Assembly (NCBI RefSeq): GCF_024679095.1
Contig: NC_066531.1
Span: forward strand, 10,574,234 to 10,638,233
DNA: 64,000 bases
Direction of reading: 5' to 3'
DNA from: Eriocheir sinensis
Lineage: Eukaryota; Arthropoda; Malacostraca; Decapoda; Varunidae
The position numbers and the translations under genes are program-made. Each line of letters begins with the position of its first letter. Within the stretch, counting starts at the first letter, position 1. A model generated the notes under the pieces. The model searched no databases. It had not been told where the DNA came from and saw nothing but the letters and a program-made list of their open reading frames with translations. Positions 10,519 through 18,875 of this stretch are shown here, piece after piece.

Positions 10519-10635
10519 GTAGTTCTTGGACCAATCGTTGTAGCCGACCACCATCTCCTCCGGCGTGACCCCCGGCCTGTGGACTTTCGCGATCACCCTC
10601 ATTGCCACGTCGCCCCGACAGCCGCCCTCAGACAT
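7412..10635 (-). CDS. METTL27: METTL27-like (Williams-Beuren region 27-like) methyltransferase, four exons found (copy A)
   Basis: A putative SAM-dependent methyltransferase; the substrate is unknown to me. Exons on the minus strand: exon 1 about 10,516-10,635 (start MSEGGCRGDVAMRVIAKVHR, then VVGYNDWSKNYEE); exon 2 10,165-10,316 (ALRWVPPERRAKARV, then SAM-binding motif I VLDVAAGTGCVGREL); exon 3 8,101-8,213 (HIDAVDPSEGMM); exon 4 7,412-7,504 (YDLVVTSGGMDEGHIS, then DDVVRVAKNG). Donors after exons 2, 3 and 4 are GTGGGT, GTATTA and GTGAGT. Acceptors before exons 2, 3 and 4 are TTAG, ACAG and TCAG. The phases match across exons 2-4 with no frame break. The exon order and spacing of motifs fit the METTL27 family. 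The exon 1 donor is unclear because a GA microsatellite directly follows NYEE. Exons after KNG were not found; the jockey-like LINE lies where the next intron should be. Confidence 0.75.
7505..7558 (-). promoter_or_regulatory. splice acceptor of METTL27-like exon 4 built on a (GA)n/(TC)n microsatellite
   Basis: On the minus strand a run of about 26 TC units ends in TCAG directly before exon 4 (first base 7,504). The microsatellite therefore supplies the polypyrimidine tract. The phase fits exon 3. Confidence 0.65.
7619..8092 (+). mobile_element. jockey-like LINE, 3' fragment (copy A)
   Basis: Repeats the 3' part of the element at 5,168-7,345: the SGQSEV-like CTGGACAGAGTGAAGTCTAA block, the C-terminal FPPAYDLTYFKKSVSRHLSS frame, then GGGAGCGGCGAGTAGCAGGC and a poly-A. 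It is diverged and shorter, with an internal deletion of the LINE C-terminal region near 7,865. It lies in intron 3 of the METTL27-like gene, opposite in orientation, with its poly-A ending about 10 bases from the exon 3 donor. Confidence 0.8.
8228..8279. repeat. imperfect (GTA)n trinucleotide repeat
   Basis: GTAGTAGTA runs just upstream (minus-strand sense) of METTL27-like exon 3, within its intron 2. They give tyrosine-rich artefact ORFs on the minus strand. Confidence 0.85.
8280..9138. other. intron 2 of the METTL27-like gene, no feature recognised
   Basis: Single-copy-looking sequence apart from its copy B equivalent. Short ORFs on both strands have no recognisable content. Confidence 0.4.
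9139..9199. repeat. (TC)n microsatellite
   Basis: About 30 TC units in intron 2 of the METTL27-like gene. Confidence 0.95.
9378..9776 (+). mobile_element. I-like LINE, 3' fragment (copy A)
   Basis: Matches the C-terminal end of the I-like LINE at 24,851-26,970: VECPSLRDLREQYLS-like start, FSLSLMLGEKAFTPGHDV, then LLEMGILHLL-like end and a stop. A 3' UTR follows with CGGTGCCATATGACC, TTGCGGCGCCAT and a four-unit (AATC) tail. It is heavily 5' truncated and lies in intron 2 of the METTL27-like gene. Confidence 0.75.
9777..10164. other. intron 2 of the METTL27-like gene, 5' part
   Basis: No repeat or gene recognised. A 71-codon plus-strand ORF (from 9,953) has no recognisable content and overlaps the exon 2 donor, so it is not called. 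Confidence 0.4.
10385..10445 (-). mobile_element. short RTE-like LINE C-terminal fragment (copy A)
   Basis: The minus strand reads IMGYRWNDFALNRRQLL, close to the conserved IMGYRWNDF block near the C-terminus of RTE-like LINE proteins. About 60 bp remain, in intron 1 of the METTL27-like gene between the TC repeat and the exon 2 acceptor. Confidence 0.5.
10465..10515. repeat. (TC)n microsatellite at the end of METTL27-like exon 1
   Basis: About 25 TC units (GA on the coding strand) directly follow the codons for NYEE. No GT follows those codons, so the exon 1 donor is unresolved. Copy B has about 39 units. Confidence 0.9.
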
Positions 10636-10809
10636 TATCCTGCAGGAGGGAAGAGACAGAAGAATCACAGGCAGGGCATGAATACGGTACAGTACAATTC
10701 CTTTATACATCCTTTATATATTTACGAAGTTTTCTAGCCCCGCGCCGCACTCCTCGCTGATTTGCCGGCTGGCTCTCAAGCTCCGCCCACCTCCATGGCA
10801 AGTGTGGCC

Positions 10810-10812
<3 letters not shown>

Positions 10813-10842
<30 letters not shown>
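10813..10842. repeat. (TC)n microsatellite plus three GGAAT units
   Basis: About 15 TC units followed by GGAATGGAATGGAATAG. Copy B has about 26 TC units. Confidence 0.9.
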
Positions 10843-10844
<2 letters not shown>

Positions 10845-10995
10845 AATGGAATGGAATAGACTATGCAATCACATAGTTAGTGCAGCGACGGTAGCTTGGT
10901 TTGAGTAGACTGGATAGCTACATGGACGAGGATGACAGGTGATAGTGAGGTGTGGGTGCAGTAAGGCTCCCCAGCTTATTGCACGGCCAGCTGAA

Positions 10996-10999
10996 GTTG

Positions 11000-11085
<86 letters not shown>
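10996..11085. repeat. compound (TC)n-(TG)n-(AG)n microsatellite
   Basis: Three adjoining dinucleotide runs. In copy A the AG run is long and the TC run short; in copy B the reverse holds. Confidence 0.9.
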
Positions 11086-11087
<2 letters not shown>

Positions 11088-11111
11088 CGTGATCAGGGTG
11101 TTATGAATGAA

Positions 11112-11112
<1 letters not shown>

Positions 11113-11170
<58 letters not shown>
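11113..11170. repeat. (CA)n microsatellite
   Basis: About 28 CA units. Confidence 0.95.
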
Positions 11171-11172
<2 letters not shown>

Positions 11173-11395
11173 GCCAGGCTTCACGGTCTGACAGGGCGGC
11201 AGTTTGAGCCCGCTCAGGCCGGATTCTTTCCGTTGACTAGGAGTGGTTACTATCCCCCCTTGAGCAAAGGGGATGGGGTGTGTGGTGTGTGAGGTCCTGG
11301 CAGTACCCATAGATCGACGATAAAGAGCACTTGCTCATGTCGGGAGGGTACCTGCTGTTGGCGATTACGAGTCCAACACGTGATCAGGTCGTGGT

Positions 11396-11456
<61 letters not shown>

Positions 11457-11640
11457 TACACGTGGCAATTCCTGGCCGGCAATACACCCGCGACGATCTA
11501 GCGGCTAGACCGGCTGGGTGCTCTCGGGAGAAAGTACCTTCACACGTGGGAGGAGCCGCCGGGAGCATCAAGACGTAAACTGCTAGTAAATGCAAGGGCA
11601 TGAATTCACCCCAGACACCCCAAAAGGCTACTACCATATC
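11171..11640 (+). mobile_element. tRNA-related SINE-like segment interrupted by a (CA)n repeat (copy A)
   Basis: Near 11,200 the plus strand has GGCAGTTTGAGCCCGC, close to the Pol III B-box pattern GGTTCGANNCC, preceded by GCTTCACGGTCTGACAGG. A (CA)n run at 11,401-11,454 splits the segment. On its right, CGATCTAGCGGCTAGACCGG read on the minus strand resembles an A box (TCTAGCCGCTAGA). The pieces may be one or two SINEs in opposite orientations. No poly-A or target duplication is resolved. Confidence 0.35.
11401..11454. repeat. (CA)n microsatellite
   Basis: About 27 CA units inside the SINE-like segment. Confidence 0.95.
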
Positions 11641-11721
11641 TTAAAACCACAATGAGTTTGGTCCATCAGCCTAATATTGTAGAAATACTTTAGGTAAACG
11701 AGTTTTATCATAAGTAGTATT

Positions 11722-11795
11722 GATTGATTGATTGATTGTTTATTGTTGCATTTAACAACAAAGGAGAAGGGAGGAACATGCCATCCCAACCCCCA
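11722..11795 (-). mobile_element. solo (AATC)n retroelement tail, minus orientation
   Basis: (TTGA) x4 followed by TTTATTGTTGCATTTAACAA. On the minus strand this is a (AATC)n end like those of the I-like LINE copies nearby. No coding part is seen, so it may be a SINE sharing that tail or a very short LINE remnant. Confidence 0.4.
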
Positions 11796-11837
11796 GGTAT
11801 TACATAGTGTGATTATATAATACCGTTATATAATAAC

Positions 11838-12051
11838 CTTCGATATCTCGCAAAGAGATAAACATTTCCTGCAATGTTGCTGCCACTCTCTCAAAAGTTG
11901 TTTTGCGCAGACTCTGCTTCTTGTACAGCTTATTTTGTGGGTCCCACAAGTGACGATGCTGTCTCACTTCCTCTAGCAATGCCACCTCGGCCTCCCGGCT
12001 CCAAATCTTGTTATCTGCATCTGTCATTTCTTGTTTTATTGGCGCCGACAT
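11838..12051 (-). CDS. MADF-domain protein, first coding exon (copy A)
   Basis: From an ATG at 12,051 (context AACAACATG, a good arthropod start) the protein reads MSAPIKQEM, then WSREAEVALLEEVRQHRHLW and DPQNKLYKKQSLRKTTFERV. This matches the first half of a MADF domain (E..LI..V..hp.LWD....Y......W..Ia), found in DNA-binding transcription regulators and in proteins linked to Harbinger-type transposons. The domain stops short of its end, and a possible GT donor lies at 11,837 on the minus strand; the rest would lie further left but was not found. Both copies are open here and differ by only a few substitutions, while the flanks carry indels. Confidence 0.6.
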
Positions 12052-12199
12052 GTTGTTTACCTGGCCGCCAGTCGGCAATACAAGACGGACACGCTCAGCT
12101 GCAGAGAACTTGCCGCGAGAAGAGCTCCCAGACCCAGACCCAGACCAAAAATGCTGCCGCGCCTGTATTGCCAGCCGCGAATTGCCAGGTGTAAAGCCG

Positions 12200-13990
12200 C
12201 CTTTAGAGGTGAGGTTCGTGATTTAAATGAGAAGAGATCGCAAGAAGAGAAGAGGGAGGTTTTTTTGGAGAGTAATGGATATGAAAGTGAGAGAGTAGCT
12301 CATAGGGTCGAGAGGAAGAAGGGAATAAAACTAACAGAAAAGGAGAAAGGGTGGAAAGTGACATATACGAATATTAATGGAATAGTTTCATCGTAGATAG
12401 AGTTAACGACTATTTGAGAGACAAAGAACCTGATATTGTGGGGCTGACGGAAACTAAGTTGTGACTCAATTGAGGTGGTGGGGATTGGAGAAGGTGCAAA
12501 CAACATATGGAGGAGAGACAGAAAGATAAAACAGGGAGGAGGTGTGATGTTGATGGTTAAAAAAGGCATTAGGGTGGAGGAGGTAATTGAGGGTGAAGAC
12601 TTGACAGAGGTGTTGAAAGTGAAAATTGTGGGTGCTGAAGGAAGAAGGAGGCATTATGTAGTAGGGTATGTGCCCCCATGAACAAGCGTATGGGGTTGCG
12701 GGAATATAAACAAATGATACAAGAGACGGTGAGTTGCAAGGATGAAATGTTGAGGGCGTGTGAGAGAATACTTATAATGGGTGATTTCAACTGCATGGAG
12801 GTGGAATGGGAGGATTGGGAGACGGGAGCAGACGAGTCGTGGGAGGAAGACTACTGCAACTGGCAGTGGAACATGTGCTGACTCAGTGGATCAAGGAACA
12901 TACCAGATTCGGGAAAGAAGGTGAGGCATCAAGACTAGACCTGGTATATATTTAGTAAGGCGCCGGAAATAATATAAAATCTTAACGTAGATTGTCCAAT
13001 AGCGAAGAGTGACCATAAGGTTCTAGAATTTGAAGTATCAGAAAAGAAAACGATTGACCGAAAAGAAAATCACAAAATTGGGAGAAGCAACTACTGTGAC
13101 TTTGTTAGCATGAAAACCTTTTTTGAAAATGCAAATTGGAGTGGGCTGTTCAAAGCCAAGAGAACACAGGATAAGTGGGAGGAGTTTTTAAAGCTATACA
13201 AGGAAACCGAAAATAGATATGTCCCCAAGGTAGCCAAAAAGGATGTTGGTAAAAAGGAGTGGTTTAACAAGAGATCCGAGATAGTTAGAAAGAGAAAAGA
13301 GGAAGCTTGGAAGGGATGGAGGAGACGAAGAAGAATTAACTCGTGGAACGATTTCAAACAAGCAAGGAATGAATATACAAAGATTAGAAGAGAAGAAAAA
13401 AGGAAATATGAAAAAGATATAATCGACAAGTGAAAAGACCTACCCAAACTATTTTATAGACGTGTGAACGGCAAATTAAAGAACAGAGAAAAAATCGATA
13501 AACTGAAAATGGATGAAACCACATATGAGGACCCAGCAAAGATGGCAGAGGTGATGAATAACAGCTTCCATAGAATTTTACAAAAGAAGAATTTGTACAA
13601 CCCCCGGGCCAGGAAAAAGGAAGGGTTATGCAAAAGATTCAGTTAACGGCGCAGGAGGTCAAAGAAAGTTTGAACAAATTGGATGTAAGAAAGGCGACGG
13701 GGCCGGATGGAGTATCAGGGTGGATCTTGAAAGAATGTAGTGATCAAGTTGCAAAGAAACTGCACTCCATAATGAGTGCCTCTCTGAGTGAAGAAAAGGT
13801 ACCACAAGATTGGAAGAGAGCAAACATAGTACGGTACTGATTTTTAAGGGAGGCAAGAGAGCGGACCCATTAAATTACAGACCGGTATCACTCACTAGTG
13901 TGGTTGCGAAGATATGTGAGAGACTGGTTAAAAACAGGCGGCCGGATTTCTTAGAAAGTGAGAAAATTATATCAGATTTCCAGTTTCGGT
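12200..13990 (+). mobile_element. CR1-like LINE fragment: endonuclease plus RT N-terminus (copy A)
   Basis: In several frames it shows an apurinic-type endonuclease: VTYTNINGI, DIVGLTETKL, ILIMGDFNC, SRLDLVYI and KSDHKVLEFEV (N, E, D/N and D-H catalytic positions all visible). Then comes the linker (FFENANWSGLFKA, KKEWFNKRSE) and the RT start: KATGPDGVSGWILKE, PQDWKRANI, NYRPVSLTSVVAKICERL. It ends before RT motif A, near 13,990, at a GA microsatellite. Frame changes near 12,390, 12,680, 12,880, 12,955 and 13,840 and a TGA at about 13,431 show it is dead. Confidence 0.8.
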
Positions 13991-14019
13991 CTTCCTCTCC
14001 CTCTGGTTCCCTCCACCAT

Positions 14020-14023
<4 letters not shown>

Positions 14024-14097
<74 letters not shown>
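14024..14097. repeat. (GA)n microsatellite
   Basis: About 36 GA units in copy A but only about 7 in copy B (48,321-48,336). Immediately after it the two copies also differ by 2-4 bp. Confidence 0.95.
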
Positions 14098-14099
<2 letters not shown>

Positions 14100-14444
14100 C
14101 ACACGTTCACACGTGAATGCTGATGAAGGAGCGGAACATCAAAGTCTCGACTCTAGATAATCCGCCTCGTCTTCTCTCTGGTGTTATTATTTTGTAGTGA
14201 TATCTTGGTTTAACATGTGTTACATACACATGCTACATTTATTTTCACCTCTTAATTATGGATAAAGCCTCCCTTACACTTCCTGAATAGCAGTGAACCT
14301 CTCCGCCACTCACAGCCGAACACGACGAACATCGTTTATTCACAACAACACTTGAGTAGCACTACTACGACGTTGCCGGTTGGAGGGAAGGCTTACCACA
14401 GTGGGTACAGGAACTCATTTCCGCAAATGGACCAGGAACATCAA

Positions 14445-15352
14445 CAGCTCTCCTCCTGAATTTTGCAAAATCCGGAAAGTTGAGAATTGCGGGTTCCTGG
14501 TACCAGAGACCAGAGCTGCACCGCTGGACTTGATATAGCGATGCCGGAGGAGTAGCTGAGGAGATAGAACACATTCTCGTAAATACTGTTGGAGGATCCT
14601 TCAGAACTGCAGGGTTTACCGGAGTGCTGCGTTCTTTGCAACTGACCATAGGATTGTTGTTGCAACACTCAAGCTTCATGTTAGGTCAGAATCTCGAGAT
14701 GCAACACTACTGTGTTCCATCTCGAGAGGCTGAAGGACCTGGCATGTGCTCAGGAGTATGCAGTGACGGTCTCAAATCGGTTCGATGTGCTCAGCACCCT
14801 GGAAGACCCTGTAGAACTGTGGAATACCTTCAAACGTAAGACTCTGCAAGATGCCGAGGAGTGCACTGGAGAGCCTGAGATCTAGGAGTGCCTTTGCCTC
14901 GGTGGAGACGTTGGATAATATTGAGGAGAGTCGCGCTGCCAGACTTGCTGGGAAGGGACCAATACAGGGCTCTGTCGCGTAGGACTAGAGCTCTCCTGAG
15001 GAGAGACAAGGAGAGGTATGTCAGAGTCTCGTTGAGGAAGTCGAGGGCCATTTAAATGCGAATGACCCCCGACCTGCTTATCGAGCCGTGAAGATGCTCC
15101 GCCCAAGTCTCCCTCTTATTAGGTGAGCACTATCCGAACAGCTGACGGCTGCCTCGTGTCTTACATGAATGGGCAGAGGGCACGTTGGGCTGAGAACTTT
15201 GAGCAGCTGTACATGGTGGACTCTCCACGTCGGCAGCTTCCAGTTGCTGGGTTACAAGTGGTGGATGCTGACCCACCCATTGACAAAAGTTCATCCTCTC
15301 TGGTTGAAGTCAAAGAGGCTGTGGCTAAGTTGAGGGGTGGGAAGGCACTTGG
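14445..15352 (+). mobile_element. RTE-like LINE fragment: end of endonuclease and linker (copy A)
   Basis: Recognised by blocks I know from arthropod RTE-type LINE proteins: LRIAGSWYQRPELHRWTWYS, VAEEIEHILVNT, FFATDHRIVVATLKLHV (endonuclease DH end), NRFDVLSTLEDPVELWNTFK, ESRAARLAG, LLRRDKERYVR, GHLNANDPRPAYRAVK, WAENFEQLYMVDSPRRQL and EAVAKLRGGKALG. A TAG at 15,119-15,121 and frame changes near 14,730, 14,885 and 14,955 break it. It is cut off at GGKALG, before the reverse transcriptase. Confidence 0.8.
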
Positions 15353-15771
15353 CATGCTGTCCGGATCTTCAATCAACCTTAACTTCAGCAACTTCGGTCA
15401 AGAGGAGCACCGGGAGGCAGCATGGGCCAAGCAAGTCATACATCACGCCAGCCACCATAAATAAAATTAGCTTGCGCCACTAACAGGCTGGAGCCGTCTG
15501 TAAGGCCCCTCAAAAAACCCTACCGGCGCTACAGACAGCACAAAAAAGTGTAGCAAATCTGAGGCATTCCAGTGGAAAACAAGTTCGCGGTCCTCGGCCT
15601 GTGTTTCTGGAGTGACAGAAGGAAATGTTGGGGGCAGCCCGGCGTGGCGATAAATCTCATCAATGTATCTTAGTCTATCCGATCCTGATCTGCGCATGCG
15701 CAGATGGCAAGATGGCGGCAATACAGCATGCTAGTTTTTATGAGAGAATGGCCAAATTCCAGGATGACATT
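15353..15771. other. unassigned sequence between RTE fragment and minisatellite
   Basis: An 84-codon minus-strand ORF (15,467-15,721) is partly retained in copy B but resembles nothing I know, and copy B breaks it. Confidence 0.3.
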
Positions 15772-16016
15772 CAAGGGTTATCACATTTATCTCATTTACC
15801 GACATACAAGGGGTATAGGTTATCACATTTATTACATTTACCGACACACAAGGGGTATAGGTTATCACATTTATTACATTTACCGACATACAAGGGGTAT
15901 AGGTTATCTCACCAATCACATTTACCGACGTACAAGGGGTGCAGGTTATCTCACCAATCACATTTACCGACGTACAAGGGGTATAGGTTATCTCACCAAT
16001 CACATTTACCGACGTA
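15772..16016 (+). repeat. 42-bp minisatellite, left block, about 6 units (copy A)
   Basis: Unit core: TTACCGACATACAAGGGGTA then TAGGTTATCTCACCAATCAC. This block has its own variants (GTATAGG, CCAATCACA) not seen in the right block. It is broken off mid-unit by the element that starts at about 16,017. Confidence 0.9.
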
Positions 16017-17026
16017 CGGGAAGGTGGGGCAAAACGGCACCCTTAAGGTTTCACTCCAGATTTTGCATCAATTTTGTAGTATATTCAGAGATAGCTAGTG
16101 TTTTTGCAATCTTATTCATCATTAAACAAAATAAACTCTCTTAGGAAGAACTACTTTGGATCCTCTACTCATGAATTAAAAATAAAATAGCCACAAGTGG
16201 ACCATTTTGTACAACGGTAAGCAAAACGGACCTCACGTATGGGGAAAATGGCCCTCATATGGAAATGCTTGGTAACATGCCAAACATACGTTTTGACAGA
16301 GAATCACATTAAAAAGATTACTTAACAAAACTAAAATAATCGAGTTCTTATTCCATTAGAAAATAATTGCTCTTAGGCTCAGTAGCATGAACAACAATTA
16401 GTTCCTATAAACTACTCACAAATGAAAAGTGATATTACCTTCCTGATCATCAAGTTCTTATTCCATTACAAAATAAATGATTTGTGGCTCAATAGCATGA
16501 ACACCAATGAACTCTCATGAAACTACTCACAAGTGAAAGTGAAATTACCTTTCTGAACATAAAAGTTCTTAATGCATTACACCAATAATTGTTATTTTGC
16601 TCAATAGCATGAACAACATGAACTCACAAACGAAAAGTGACATTACCTTCCTGAACATAACATTAATATTCATATAAGAGAAACAGAGAACACTTTGTCC
16701 TTATCTTTGTTCACTGAAGTTGTGAGTTAGTTAGCAGCAAAAATAATTATTGTTGTTAAGTGGGCCGTTTTGCCCCAAGGGAAATGAAAATGTTAACAAC
16801 AATCTCAGCGGAACAATGGCGGTGCAGAAAAATGTTTCAGTAGTCAGACTCATGCACAGAGTAATACCAAAGAATCATGCAATAACACATGAAATTATGA
16901 GTCACAGTATTCCTATAAACACGAGGAGTAAGTCCATGTCATTATCAATAGCTGGCAAAAGCTAAAAACACAGAAAACGGGGTGGTCCATATTACCCACC
17001 CATGCCATTTTTGCCCCACCTCCCCG
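16017..17026. mobile_element. non-autonomous TIR element inserted in the 42-bp minisatellite (copy A)
   Basis: The left end reads CGGGAAGGTGGGGCAAAACG and the right end, on the opposite strand, GGGGAGGTGGGGCAAAAATG: an inverted repeat of about 20 bp. The array unit is interrupted at its TA, which fits a TA target, although the right-hand TA is not intact. Inside is a 110-bp direct repeat in three copies (16,343-16,665, each with AGTTCTTATTCCATTA and CTCAATAGCATGAAC) and a further CCGTTTTGCCCC block near 16,767. No transposase frame is seen. The end sequence resembles that of the pogo-like element at 18,876. Confidence 0.6.
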
Positions 17027-17028
17027 AC

Positions 17029-17660
17029 AATTGGTGCAGTTTATCTTATTTATCACATTTGCTGACATACAAGAGGTGCAGGTTATCTCATTTATCACAT
17101 TTGATGACATACAAGAGGTGCAGGTTATCTCATTTATCACATTTACCGACATACAAGGGGTAGGTTATCTCATTTATCACATTTGCTGACATACAAGAGG
17201 TGCAGGTTATCTCATTTATCACATTTGCTGACATACAAGGTGCAGGTTATCTCATTTATCACATTTGCTGACATACAAGAGGTGCAGGTTATCTCATTTA
17301 TCACATTTACCGACATACAAGGGTGTAGGTTATCTCATTTATCACATTTGCTGACATACAAGAGGTGCAGGTTATCTCATTTATCACATTTGCTGACATA
17401 CAAGAGGTGCAGGTTATCTCATTTATCACATTTGCTGACATACAAGGGTGCAGGTTACCTCATTTATCACATTTGCTGACATACAAGAGGTACAGGTTAC
17501 CTCATTTATCACATTTGCTGACATACAAGTGGTGCAGGTTATCTCATTTATCACATTTGCTGACATACAAGGGTGCAGGTTACCTCATTTATCACATTTG
17601 CTGACATACAAGGGTGCAGGTTACCTCATTTATCACATTTGCTGACATACAAGTGGTGCA
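17029..17660 (+). repeat. 42-bp minisatellite, right block, about 15 units (copy A)
   Basis: Unit core: GACATACAAGAGGTGCAGGT then TATCTCATTTATCACATTTG. Units vary in the G run (AGGTGC, GGGTGC). Because 42 is a multiple of 3, all frames stay open and give 14-residue repeat ORFs (ISFITFADIQEVQV and the like) that need not be genes. Confidence 0.95.
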
Positions 17661-18110
17661 ATCCTTTCACTTTCTTATTCCGGAAACATCAGTACAAACC
17701 TCTTGTGCTACGAGGCAACCCACGGAAGTACTTACCAGGAATCGGTGTTCGGTCCCTCAGGCTGCCCCTCCATCGCTGCGTCAATCTAGGTTACACGCGA
17801 CAGAACAACTGGTCACATGCGTTCGGAAGAGTATTTAGGAGCCTCAAAGGGTACGTAATGGTTACACTTACGACAGGGCACGCGCCACTACCGCCGGACT
17901 CCTCATATGTGAGCTCCGTCACCTCAGGCAGCCGTGCGCCACCCTGCAGTGTTGCTAACGGCCGTTGGGGTAGATTCCTGGGACAAGATTACCCGAGGTC
18001 TCCTCAGAATAGTATACTCAGTATGACTTGATTAACGATGAGTGAAGGGTATTTGCTTTGGAGACTATTTGAGAAAATATCACCCGCTAAGAGTTAAAAA
18101 GTAAAGTTGA
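17661..18110. other. unassigned, long open plus-strand frame to about 18,030
   Basis: After the minisatellite the frame stays open for about 110 codons of non-repetitive sequence with Arg, Gly and Pro. I recognise no motif, and there is no clear start or splice border, so no gene is called. Confidence 0.25.
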
Positions 18111-18112
18111 TT

Positions 18113-18154
18113 ATGGCGGAATTTGAAAACTTTCCATCGCCTATAGATGACTGA
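18113..18154 (+). CDS. small ORF (13 codons), possible first-exon start with in-frame TGA
   Basis: ATG in a fair context opens MAEFENFPSPIDD and then TGA at 18,152-18,154. The same frame continues after the stop with TSVGETSNETYSSPDP and basic residues for about 39 more codons. The sequence around it is identical in copy B. It could be a short upstream ORF, a decayed first exon, or chance. Confidence 0.2.
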   Translation: MAEFENFPSPIDD

Positions 18155-18767
18155 ACTTCTGTTGGAGAAACAAGCAATGAAACCTACTCGTCCCCGGATC
18201 CGATGCGCGTTAACAAACAACGTCGTTGTCTGAGAATTACAATGCATTTCTTATACATTTTATTTTCTTGAAAATGAAGTTTACGAAGATTCAAAACAAT
18301 TACTTCCTTAAAACGCTGAGCTGCATACACAAAACAAAGGAAATATTACAAGTGTAAACACAAGATTTACTCATGCCCGTTAAGTGCTTGCTTCGTGCCT
18401 ACGTGTGGAGCGCTGCCACCACTAGTGGAGGGGTACAGTGGAAGTGATGCAACATCTTGTCAGGATGACACGACAGTGTAGCGCAAGTCATATGCAACCC
18501 TTACCTCCCATAATGGAGGCTCGTTACTCTTCATAAATTATTATACCTACCGTTCGTGATTTCTCTCAGTTTAATGAGGACATACAGGTCAGTAGACGGA
18601 TGATTTGCTCTCGCTCTCGCTCTCTCTCTCCACGGCCCACCCCACACGTCAGGTCCGTCGGGTTATCATTTTTTTCCCCGTCCGCTGCTGATTGTTAATA
18701 AAAAACTTGACTTTGGAAATAAGCGAGATACGGTCATTTTCAATTTAGATATGTTTGCTTGAATTAC

Positions 18768-18770
<3 letters not shown>
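18155..18770. other. unassigned
   Basis: No supported gene. Near 18,608-18,631 a short interrupted TC stretch (CTCTCGCTCTCGCTCTC) is expanded to about 36 TC units in copy B. Confidence 0.3.

Positions 18771-18833
<63 letters not shown>
18771..18833. repeat. (GT)n microsatellite
   Basis: About 31 GT units. Confidence 0.95.
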
Positions 18834-18834
<1 letters not shown>

Positions 18835-18875
18835 CTGAGGACTGAATATATTTTTTGTCTCGGAGCTCCTAGTTA

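Noticed and set aside
10122..10568. 148-codon plus-strand ORF
   Set aside because: It is antisense to METTL27-like exon 2 and then runs into a TC repeat.
15731..16003. Repeat-protein genes over the 42-bp minisatellite (also 17,183-17,838 and copy B)
   Set aside because: A 42-bp unit keeps frames open on both strands by arithmetic alone. There is no start context, and unit lengths vary by single bases in copy A.
15772..17660. CRISPR array
   Set aside because: Repeats are directly adjacent with no unique spacers, and the window is eukaryotic. The single interruption is one 1-kb element.
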